Shown piece by piece: positions 8,672 to 14,652 of a stretch of 15,089 nt of DNA. Numbering within the stretch: position 1 is the stretch's first letter; each line of letters opens with the position of its first letter. The stretch covers positions 1-15,089 of the forward strand of contig CAKQVV010000029.1 in NCBI GenBank assembly GCA_934277845.1, written 5' to 3'. The DNA comes from an uncultured Clostridia bacterium (GTDB taxonomy: Bacteria; Bacillota; Clostridia; Christensenellales; Pumilibacteraceae). Position numbers and translations under genes: made by a program. The notes beneath the pieces were generated by a model. That model was not told where the DNA came from and did not search any database. It was given only the letters and a program-made list of their open reading frames with translations.

Positions 8672-9522
8672 GTGCCTTTTTCTCCTTCGCGGTAACCGCT
8701 TTTAGTCAATACTTCTTTGAGTGCTTTCACCGCCGCGTCGAACGACCGGTCGCTGTTCTCAAACGAAAACAAGCCTTTCAGTTCTTTCTTGTCGATGTCG
8801 CTGTAACCCACGAACTTGAACAGGTGCGGTTCGAGCGTAACGGTGGTGTCTTTTTCGAGGTTGGCGAAAATCTTTTCGTACAATCCGTCGCCGTATCCGA
8901 GCGGCACGATGAGCTTGTCGCTGTAACGCGAGTCTTTAGCGTGAATATAGTCGGCGCGTTTTATCAGTTTGTCATAGGCGTATTCGATGTTTTCGTCCCA
9001 CTGAATAAAGTTCGACGAATCGAACACGCTGTAAATGCCGTCAACGTTGTCGTAGATGTCGACGCAGTTGTCCACCGTCGCGCCGTAGATCGCGGATTCG
9101 TTCTCGTGGCAAAGCATATAGCCGTCGGCGATCTTTACGAGCGCGCGCAGCCTGTCGATCACTTCGTCGCGATATTTTTTGTAGTCCTCACGGGCGACGA
9201 AATAACTGAACATTCTGATGCGCTTGGTGCCGAAGATATCGGCAAGCGTCATAAGTCTACGCAGCATTTCTTCGTGCTTTTCGCGCGGCTCGGTGATGTC
9301 GATTTTGCCCAAGGGACTGCCCAGCGACCACACGGTGATGCCGTTGTCGCGAAGCGTCTTTGCGTATGCTTTCGCTTCGTCGTCGGTAAGCGCGGAAACG
9401 TTTTTGCCGTCCAGCCCGCGCAGTTCTATATTATATATGCCGTTGCGTTTAAGCGCGGCGATCTGGGCGTCAAAATCCTTGTTTGCCTCGTCGGCGAACG
9501 CGCTGAGCGTTACCTTTATCAT
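8659..9522 (-). CDS. Sugar phosphate isomerase/epimerase family TIM-barrel protein (second copy)
   Basis: The protein has 287 residues and matches the xylose-isomerase-like (AP endonuclease 2) TIM-barrel superfamily. A plausible metal-binding tetrad can be read: E140 (CHENE), D168 (VFDSSNF), H194 (YIHAKD) and E231 (TLEPHLF). Such proteins bind a divalent metal and isomerise, epimerise, dehydrate or beta-eliminate sugars and keto-sugars. The start at 9522 overlaps the stop of the preceding isomerase by one base (TAATG), with GGAGG 12 bases upstream. It then overlaps the oxidoreductase start by 13 bp. It is clearly divergent from the neighbouring isomerase in sequence, which suggests two distinct steps rather than a recent duplicate. 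The specific reaction cannot be assigned. Confidence 0.85.
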   Translation of the reverse strand: MIKVTLSAFADEANKDFDAQIAALKRNGIYNIELRGLDGKNVSALTDDEAKAYAKTLRDNGITVWSLGSPLGKIDITEPREKHEEMLRRLMTLADIFGTKRIRMFSYFVAREDYKKYRDEVIDRLRALVKIADGYMLCHENESAIYGATVDNCVDIYDNVDGIYSVFDSSNFIQWDENIEYAYDKLIKRADYIHAKDSRYSDKLIVPLGYGDGLYEKIFANLEKDTTVTLEPHLFKFVGYSDIDKKELKGLFSFENSDRSFDAAVKALKEVLTKSGYREGEKGTWIK

Positions 9523-10292
9523 TATCTGAGCCAGCCTCCGTCTTTAAGATAATTTGCGCTTGTTTCCATTTGTCCGAACGGATCGGGATAAGTCACCGCG
9601 TCGTCCTGCTCGACGAACGCGTACTTCGCGCCCGCTTTTTCCATTGCGGGGATAATGTCATGAAAATTGATGACGCCGACGCCGAGAGGCGCGTACTTCT
9701 GCCCGCCTTCGGTGACGGTCATCATGTCTTTTAAGTGCACGCAGTCGATCCTGCCTTTCATCTTATTTATATATTCCAGCACCGAAACGCCGCCGCGCTG
9801 CAACCAGTAGGTATCCAGCGTGAACATAAAGTGTTCGGCGCGCTCCGCGAGATAGTCGAATATCGTCATGTCGTTTTCGAGTTTGCGGAACTCGAAGTCG
9901 TGATGATGATAGGAAAATTTAAGTCCCGCAGCGTTGATCTTTTTCGCGATTTTCTCGAAGTCGGCGATAAACTCGTCCACTTCTTTCAGTCCGCCCGTGA
10001 ACGGGAACGCATGCGGCATCGCGCCCAGACCGATATATTCACAGCCGATTATCTTGTGATCCTCTATGACCTTGTCCGTTTCCTCGAGCAGTCTTTGCGC
10101 GGGAATGTGCGTGAGGTTTACCGGCAAATCGTATTTGTCGATAGTTTTCTTCAACGATTCCGCGTTAAAGTCCGCGCCTGAAAACTGAACGTTGTCATAG
10201 CCCATGGCTTTTACTTTTGCAAAAGTGTCGTCGATATCGCTCTCGGTTTTGATAAAATTTCTGAGCGAATAAAGTTGAGCACCGAATTTCAT
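9522..10292 (-). CDS. Sugar phosphate isomerase/epimerase family TIM-barrel protein (first gene of operon)
   Basis: The start is set at ATG 10292 (256 residues) because GGAGGAG lies at 10303-10297, four bases ahead, and the protein then opens with the family-typical MKFGAQLYSLRN. A longer frame from 10331 would begin inside a stem-loop in the leader and has no ribosome site. The xylose-isomerase-like TIM barrel has putative metal ligands E134 (HHHDFEF), D160 (FTLDTYW), H186 (CVHLKD) and E228 (FVEQDD). The YHHHDFEF and LYSLRN segments are common in proteins annotated as sugar phosphate isomerase/epimerase, and inosose dehydratase IolE is a relative. It is the promoter-proximal gene of the carbohydrate operon and faces the AraC-type regulator. 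The substrate is unknown. Confidence 0.87.
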   Translation of the reverse strand: MKFGAQLYSLRNFIKTESDIDDTFAKVKAMGYDNVQFSGADFNAESLKKTIDKYDLPVNLTHIPAQRLLEETDKVIEDHKIIGCEYIGLGAMPHAFPFTGGLKEVDEFIADFEKIAKKINAAGLKFSYHHHDFEFRKLENDMTIFDYLAERAEHFMFTLDTYWLQRGGVSVLEYINKMKGRIDCVHLKDMMTVTEGGQKYAPLGVGVINFHDIIPAMEKAGAKYAFVEQDDAVTYPDPFGQMETSANYLKDGGWLR

Positions 10293-10317
10293 GCTTCTCC
10301 TCCGGTCAATAATGCAT

Positions 10318-10342
10318 AGTATGCCCCTCATGTCGGCATACT
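10318..10342. promoter_or_regulatory. Inverted repeat at the operon transcription start
   Basis: AGTATGCC (10318-10325) and GGCATACT (10335-10342) form a perfect 8-base inverted repeat with a 9-base spacer, just downstream of the predicted start of the minus-strand operon. It could be a repressor operator in DNA or a 5' stem-loop in the mRNA. It lacks a U-tract, so it is not a terminator. Confidence 0.6.
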
Positions 10343-10353
10343 TTGATAGATAC

Positions 10354-10382
10354 AGTATATCACAGTAAAATTATTAAAACAA
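10354..10382 (-). promoter_or_regulatory. Promoter of the carbohydrate operon
   Basis: An extended -10 element TGATATACT (TATACT at 10359-10354) lies 17 bases from a weak -35 TTGTTT (10382-10377). The weak -35 next to a divergent AraC-type gene suits an activator-dependent promoter. Transcription would begin near 10347 and run through the isomerase genes and probably on to the lipoproteins. Confidence 0.65.
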
Positions 10383-10383
10383 T

Positions 10384-10400
10384 ATCAAAAAAAATCAAAA
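10384..10400. promoter_or_regulatory. Candidate AraC-type binding site between divergent promoters
   Basis: ATCAAAA occurs at 10384-10390 and at 10394-10400, a 10-base period, exactly between the two -35 elements. AraC-family proteins usually bind direct repeats close to the -35 of the genes they activate. The A/T-rich composition makes a chance repeat possible. Confidence 0.4.
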
Positions 10401-10404
10401 TAGT

Positions 10405-10433
10405 TTGCAATTTTAGCATTTGTATGTTATACT
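10405..10433 (+). promoter_or_regulatory. Promoter of the araC-type gene
   Basis: TTGCAA (10405-10410), a 17-base spacer and TATACT (10428-10433) point at the regulator gene. The start would be near 10440, leaving a leader of about 47 bases before ATG 10487 with its AAGGAG site. Confidence 0.7.
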
Positions 10434-10486
10434 ATCGTTAAGGCTCGCGATTGCCGCATACCTGTCACGAAAAAGGAGCGCACACG

Positions 10487-11302
10487 ATGGATGAACTATT
10501 GATGCACGTTCAGCTCAGTAACGGCTGTTTCAGCAGTTATTCGTTGAACGAACGCTGCAAAGCAACTCAATTCGCCAAACATTTTCACGATTCCGCGGAA
10601 ATCTTGTTCATGTTCGACGTTCAGGGCGAGTACGTCGTCGAAAGCCGCAAGTATCAGCTTGCGCCCTTTGACCTGCTGCTCATCAAACCGTCGAAATATC
10701 ACTATATGATACTGAAAGACGACACGACCTATTCGCGTTGCGTTTTCAACGTGTCGGCGGACTATCTTCCGAACGATCTCGTCACCCGCGCGTTCTCAAA
10801 GGGCGAATTTTTCCATATAGGCGCGTCCTCGCAGATTACCAAAAATTTCCAGCGCATCATCGAATACCGCCAGACTCTGGACGAACGCGACTACAGAGTA
10901 ATAGAAAGGGCCTTGCTCGCCGAAAATCTCATGCTGATCTGCATGACGGACTCCGAGCACAACCGCGACGAATTCAAATATCTCGACGAATTCAATTCGC
11001 GCGTCATCAAATACATCCGCGAAAACCTGACGAGCATCACTTCCCTCGAACAGATGGCAAACGACCTGTACGTTTCAAAGTCCACTCTTTACCACTCGTT
11101 CAAAAAGGCAATGAAGATCAGTATAATGCAATACGTCCGCAACAAAAAAGTCATGTACGCGCACAACCTGATTCAAAGCGGCGTGCGTCCGACCAAGGCT
11201 TACGTACTCAGCGGATTCGAGGACTATACCACTTTCTATCGCAGTTACAAAATGTTTTTCGGTCGTTCTCCCGGATCGAACGACTCCGGCTCGGGAGAAT
11301 AA
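10487..11302 (+). CDS. AraC family transcriptional regulator
   Basis: The start chosen is ATG 10487 (271 residues), eight bases after AAGGAG at 10473-10478. An in-frame ATG at 10451 has no ribosome site and would add a poorly conserved tail. The N-terminal part (about 25-95) is a cupin-like sugar-sensing fold with HFHDSAEILFM and an APFDLLLIKPSKYHY strand typical of AraC sensors. The C-terminal part (about 175-265) has the double helix-turn-helix: SLEQMANDLYVSKSTLYHSF, then VLSGFEDYTTFYRSYKMFFG, the usual AraC signature ending. It is transcribed away from the carbohydrate operon. It probably senses a sugar or breakdown product and activates the facing promoter, possibly also controlling itself. 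Confidence 0.93.
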   Translation: MDELLMHVQLSNGCFSSYSLNERCKATQFAKHFHDSAEILFMFDVQGEYVVESRKYQLAPFDLLLIKPSKYHYMILKDDTTYSRCVFNVSADYLPNDLVTRAFSKGEFFHIGASSQITKNFQRIIEYRQTLDERDYRVIERALLAENLMLICMTDSEHNRDEFKYLDEFNSRVIKYIRENLTSITSLEQMANDLYVSKSTLYHSFKKAMKISIMQYVRNKKVMYAHNLIQSGVRPTKAYVLSGFEDYTTFYRSYKMFFGRSPGSNDSGSGE

Positions 11303-11348
11303 TCGCCGGTTGCGAAAAAACACTCATATATAATATATAGAACAGAAA

Positions 11349-11380
11349 AAAGTCCTGCCCTGTACTCAAGGCGGGACTTT
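11349..11380. terminator. Bidirectional terminator between araC-type gene and pflA
   Basis: AAAGTCCTGCC (11349-11359) pairs with GGCGGGACTTT (11370-11380), with one G-U pair and a 10-base loop. T-runs flank both sides; the minus-strand run (TTTTTT from 11350-11345) is the stronger one and serves pflA. The plus-strand side serves the regulator. Confidence 0.85.
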
Positions 11381-11397
11381 TCGTTATTGCTTTGGTT

Positions 11398-12099
11398 TTA
11401 TCGCCGTGTCGGTGTTTCTCCGAATTTTTCATAAGCCGCGGTTATGTCGGCTCCGGCGGCTTCGCGCTTGTCCTCGTAGGGATATTTAATCCCCAGTCCG
11501 GCGTACTTGTTGACGCATATTTTCCTGAACGGCAAAAACTCGACTCCGCTCACGAACGGGAACTCTGTTTTCAGGTCTTTAAGCGCGGCGATCGCATCCT
11601 CACTATCGTTTACGTCCGGGATAAGTACGTTGGTGAGCGTAACGGGCGTTCCGTATTTTTTGCATGCGGACAGAAACGCAGAATACCGATTAACAAGTGT
11701 TTTTCCTCTCTCGTCGCCGAAATTCTTGACGTCGACGCGCACGCCGTCAAGTTTCTCTATCAGCGGTTCGTTTGTCACGGTGCCGTTGGTTTCGGCGATC
11801 ACGTTCATATTCTCGGCGTGGAGTGCGTCGGTAAGCCGAGCGCAAAACTCCGCCTGCATCATCGGTTCTCCGCCGGAAAGCGTCACTCCGCCGTCCTTGT
11901 AATACGTCTTGTAACGCAGTACCTTTTTCACTACTTCTTCCACGGTGTATTCCGAGCCGGTACCGTACAACGTTTCGGGATTGTGACAAAACGGGCAACG
12001 AAGATTGCACCCGGAGAAAAAGATAACGCTGCGCAGTCCGTCGCCGTCGAGTGCCGAGCCGTGATAGAACGAGTCTATGCGCGCCTTACAGGCTGTCAT
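11398..12099 (-). CDS. pflA: Pyruvate formate-lyase activating enzyme (radical SAM)
   Basis: The start is set at ATG 12099 (233 residues), which gives a family-like N-terminus (ARIDSF...). A longer frame starting at 12162 lies wholly within pflB. The radical SAM motif CNLRCPFC (C31, C35, C38) holds a 4Fe-4S cluster, and the SAM-binding GGVTLSGGEPM is at about 70-80. CHNPETLYG after the cluster is typical of PFL activases. The enzyme abstracts a hydrogen from the PFL glycine to make the glycyl radical, which works only without oxygen. The start overlaps the pflB stop by 14 bp with no good ribosome site nearby, so translation is probably coupled to pflB. The gene ends before a shared terminator with the convergent araC-type gene. 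Confidence 0.93.
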   Translation of the reverse strand: MTACKARIDSFYHGSALDGDGLRSVIFFSGCNLRCPFCHNPETLYGTGSEYTVEEVVKKVLRYKTYYKDGGVTLSGGEPMMQAEFCARLTDALHAENMNVIAETNGTVTNEPLIEKLDGVRVDVKNFGDERGKTLVNRYSAFLSACKKYGTPVTLTNVLIPDVNDSEDAIAALKDLKTEFPFVSGVEFLPFRKICVNKYAGLGIKYPYEDKREAAGADITAAYEKFGETPTRR

Positions 12100-14314
12100 G
12101 GTAGGTGCGGGCGAGAACTTCCAGTTGCTGCGCTTTCGACAGTTTATGGAAGTTGACCGCATAGCCCGAAACTCTTATCGTGATGTTCGGGTAAAGATCG
12201 GGATTTTCCATAGCCGCAACGAGTTTTTCTCGGTCGAGCACGTTCACGTTGAGATGATGCGCACCCTGCGCAAAGTAGCCGTCCAGCATATTGACAAGGT
12301 TACGATCGCGGGTTTCGGGATCCTTGCCGAGTGCGGACGGAACGATGGAGAACGTGTTGGATATGCCGTCGCGACAACACTCGTAAGGCAGTTTCGCAAC
12401 GGAGTTAAGCGACGCGAGTGCGCCGGAATGTTCTCTGCCGTGCATCGGGTTTGCACCCGGAGCGAACGGTGCGCCCTTCTTTCTTCCGTCGGGGGTGTTG
12501 CCCGTCTTTTTGCCGTAGACGACGTTTGAAGTAATGGTCAGCACGCTGAGCGTGTGTTTCGCACCGCGGTAGGTCGGCGTCTTTTTCAGGTCGTCGTAAA
12601 AATCTTTCAGTACGTTTACCGCGATGCCGTCCACTCTGTCGTCGTCGTTGCCGTACTTCGGGTAATCGCCCTCGATTTCAAAGCGTTCGATAAGTCCGTT
12701 TTCGCCGACTACCGGAGTCACGGACGCATACTTGATTGCGGACAACGAATCCGCAATGACGCTGAGTCCCGCCACGCCGCAAGCCATAAAGCGTTCGACT
12801 TCGGTGTCGTGAAGTGCCATCTGGATCTTTTCGTAGGCATACTTGTCGTGCATGAAGTGAATCACGTTGAGCGTGTTGATATAAAGTCTAGAAAGCCATG
12901 CGCGGTACTTGGCAAACTCTTTCATTACTTCGTCGTAGTCGAGTTTGCCGGTGAAAGTCTTGCCCTCGGGCGCGACCTGCATGCCGGTATTCTCGTCCTT
13001 GCCGCCGTTGAGCGTCAAAAGCAGAAGTTTCGCAAGGTTGCAACGTGCGCCGAAAAACTGCATTTGTTTGCCGATCTTCATCGCGGAAACGCAGCAAGCG
13101 ATGCCGTAGTCGTCGCCGTAGATCGGGCGCATGAGATCGTCGTTTTCGTACTGGATCGAATCGGTGTCGGCGGAAACGCGGGCACAGAAACGCTTGAACG
13201 CGTCGGGGAGTTTTTCCGACCACAGGATCGTCAGGTTCGGCTCGGGAGCGGAACCCAGCGTGTACAGAGTATTGAGCATGCGGAACGAGTTTTTGGTGAC
13301 GAGCGTCCTGCCGTCATCGCACATGCCGCCAACGCTTTCGGTAGTCCAGGTAGGATCGCCTCCGAACAAATCGTTGTATTCGGGCGTGCGGAGCTGACGG
13401 GTGATGCGGAGTTTGATGACGAAATCATCCATGATTTCCTGCGCACGTTCTTCGGTGATCAAGCCGTTTTTAATATCGCGCTCGAAGTAGACGTCGAGGA
13501 ACGTGCTCACTCTGCCCAGGCTCATTGCCGCGCCGTTTTGCTCCTTGATCGCCGCCAAGTAGCCGAAGTACAGCCACTGCACCGCTTCCTCGGCGTTCGC
13601 CGCGGGGCGCGTAATGTCCTTGCCGTACATAGTCGCCATTTTGGCGAGATCCTCGAGGTGTGAAATCTGTTTGTAGAGTTCTTCGCAGGTGCGGATATTA
13701 TCTTCGGTCATGTCGCGTTCGCCGTAATGCTTTTTGTCGGCTTTCTTCGCCTCGATGAGCGCGGCGGTACCGTAAAGCGCGACGCGTCTGTAATCGCCGA
13801 TGATTCTGCCTCTGCCGTAAGCGTCGGGAAGTCCCGTGATTATTCCGGCGTGACGCGCGGCACGCATTTCATCGGTGTAGACATGGAACACTCCGTCGTT
13901 GTGCGTGGTCTTGTACTTGAATTCTTCCTCGATCTTGTCGGAAAGTTTATATCCGTAAGCCTCGCACGCGCATCTCGCCATTCTTATGCCGCCGAAGGGA
14001 TTGACCGCACGGCGAAGAGGAGCGTCGGTTTGAAGTCCGACGATGATTTCGTTTTCTTTATCTATATAGCCGGGATCGAAACCGAGCAAAGACGAAACGT
14101 TTTCCACGTCGACGTCGAGTACTCCGCCCTTTTCGCGTTCGGCTTTAAGAAGCGCGTTCACCTTTTCCATCATTCTTTGGGTACGCGCGGTAGGCTTCGC
14201 CAGAAAATCCGCCTCACCCTCGTAAGGCGTATAGTTCGTCCTGATAAAATCGGCGACGTTGATTTCGTTTTCGTACAATCCCGGCTTAAAACCATTCCAT
14301 TGTTCGTAGTTCAT
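12086..14314 (-). CDS. pflB: Formate C-acetyltransferase (pyruvate formate-lyase)
   Basis: The start is ATG 14314 (742 residues), just after GAGAGGTG; an upstream in-frame ATG at 14338 lacks a ribosome site. The enzyme converts pyruvate and CoA to acetyl-CoA and formate. Adjacent active-site cysteines C407-C408 are in GIACCVSAM, which distinguishes true PFL from other glycyl radical enzymes such as the diol dehydratases. The glycyl radical residue is G717 in the C-terminal IRVSGYAVNFHKLS. The length is close to the usual 740-760 residues, so the gene looks intact. It is the first gene of a two-gene operon with its activase. Its long leader carries a ZTP riboswitch and terminator, which ties expression to purine and one-carbon status. 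This is the standard role of formate in organisms that make 10-formyl-tetrahydrofolate from it. Confidence 0.97.
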   Translation of the reverse strand: MNYEQWNGFKPGLYENEINVADFIRTNYTPYEGEADFLAKPTARTQRMMEKVNALLKAEREKGGVLDVDVENVSSLLGFDPGYIDKENEIIVGLQTDAPLRRAVNPFGGIRMARCACEAYGYKLSDKIEEEFKYKTTHNDGVFHVYTDEMRAARHAGIITGLPDAYGRGRIIGDYRRVALYGTAALIEAKKADKKHYGERDMTEDNIRTCEELYKQISHLEDLAKMATMYGKDITRPAANAEEAVQWLYFGYLAAIKEQNGAAMSLGRVSTFLDVYFERDIKNGLITEERAQEIMDDFVIKLRITRQLRTPEYNDLFGGDPTWTTESVGGMCDDGRTLVTKNSFRMLNTLYTLGSAPEPNLTILWSEKLPDAFKRFCARVSADTDSIQYENDDLMRPIYGDDYGIACCVSAMKIGKQMQFFGARCNLAKLLLLTLNGGKDENTGMQVAPEGKTFTGKLDYDEVMKEFAKYRAWLSRLYINTLNVIHFMHDKYAYEKIQMALHDTEVERFMACGVAGLSVIADSLSAIKYASVTPVVGENGLIERFEIEGDYPKYGNDDDRVDGIAVNVLKDFYDDLKKTPTYRGAKHTLSVLTITSNVVYGKKTGNTPDGRKKGAPFAPGANPMHGREHSGALASLNSVAKLPYECCRDGISNTFSIVPSALGKDPETRDRNLVNMLDGYFAQGAHHLNVNVLDREKLVAAMENPDLYPNITIRVSGYAVNFHKLSKAQQLEVLARTYHDSL

Positions 14315-14386
14315 AAGCACCTCTCGTAAGTAATTCAAATAGTTTTATCATATTATCCGACCGTATTTATCCGCCAAAAAAGGCAC

Positions 14387-14419
14387 AAAAAACGGGCAGA
14401 AACATAATAATCTCTGCCC
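14387..14419 (-). terminator. Riboswitch-controlled intrinsic terminator
   Basis: GGGCAGA (14419-14413) pairs with UCUGCCC (14400-14394) around a 12-base A/U-rich loop, followed by G and UUUUUU (14392-14387). The 5' arm uses the same GGGC that forms the 3' side of riboswitch P3. The two folds are therefore mutually exclusive, and ZTP binding should prevent termination (an ON switch). Confidence 0.88.
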
Positions 14420-14493
14420 AGGTGGTCGGCTAGTCCTTGGACTTTCCGTTCCTTTGCGGTAAACTCCGCGATATCCACCGGTAGCAGAAAGTC
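14413..14493 (-). ncRNA. ZTP riboswitch (pfl motif) in the pflBA leader
   Basis: On the minus strand, P1 pairs GACUUUC (14493-14487) with GAAAGUC (14446-14440). Inside it is a GCGG/CCGC hairpin (14469-14466 with 14459-14456). A nine-base linker leads to the P3 hairpin, GCC (14430-14428) with GGC (14418-14416), whose loop gives ACCACCUGGGC, close to the pfl-motif ending CCGCCUGGGC. The pseudoknot GGUGG (14479-14475) with CCACC (14425-14421) is a perfect five-base match and differs from the common GGCG/CGCC form in a compensatory way. ZTP (AICAR triphosphate) accumulates when 10-formyl-tetrahydrofolate is scarce. Location directly ahead of pflB fits the class. Recognised from memory of the consensus, not by a covariance search. 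Confidence 0.87.
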
Positions 14494-14553
14494 ATATGTT
14501 TTTCACGGTCGAAACGCCACGAACGGTTTGTCCGTCATCGTTCAACCGCCTAT

Positions 14554-14582
14554 ATTGTAACCTATAACGCGCGTTTTGTCAA
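14554..14582 (-). promoter_or_regulatory. Promoter of the pflBA operon
   Basis: TTGACA (14582-14577), a 17-base spacer and TACAAT (14559-14554) form a near-consensus housekeeping promoter. The predicted start is near 14547, which gives a leader of about 230 bases containing the riboswitch. The spacer holds a perfect 10-base palindrome, AACGCGCGTT (14566-14575). Confidence 0.82.
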
Positions 14583-14597
14583 CAGTTTTTAACCACA

Positions 14598-14652
14598 ATA
14601 TATTGCGTTTTTAGTCGATATTTTTTTACTTTTACCCGATATATTGCGTTTT
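14598..14652. repeat. Pair of 14-base direct repeats upstream of the pfl promoter
   Basis: ATATATTGCGTTTT occurs at 14598-14611 and at 14639-14652, 41 bases apart. The second copy overlaps the last codons of the flavodiiron gene by two bases. The first copy lies within CAATATATTG (14596-14605), a 10-base palindrome. They may be binding sites for a regulator of pfl, but no known operator is recognised. Confidence 0.5.

Larger units (their letters stand above)
14315..14650 (-). promoter_or_regulatory. pflB upstream region
   Basis: This 336-base gene-free stretch holds, in transcription order, a 14-base direct repeat, the pflBA promoter, the ZTP riboswitch, its terminator and a ribosome site (GAGAGGT, 14325-14319). 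I see no terminator hairpin for the flavodiiron gene that ends at 14651, so some read-through into the pfl leader is possible. No further gene of credible length is visible. Confidence 0.7.

Noticed and set aside
10293..10331. Longer N-terminus for the first isomerase (start at 10331)
   Set aside because: That start sits in the leader stem-loop, has no ribosome site, and adds residues not expected for the family; ATG 10292 has GGAGGAG.
11392..12156. 254-codon plus-strand open frame overlapping pflA
   Set aside because: The opposite strand encodes a radical SAM activase with intact CxxxCxxC; the plus frame shows no motif.
12554..13663. 369-codon plus-strand open frame
   Set aside because: It is antisense to pflB, one of the most secure genes in the window.
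14503..14538. 11-codon leader reading frame (MTDKPFVAFRP) in the pfl 5' region
   Set aside because: The only ribosome-site-like sequence (AGGCGG) overlaps the predicted transcription start, so it would probably not be in the mRNA. There is no run of regulatory codons typical of an attenuator peptide.
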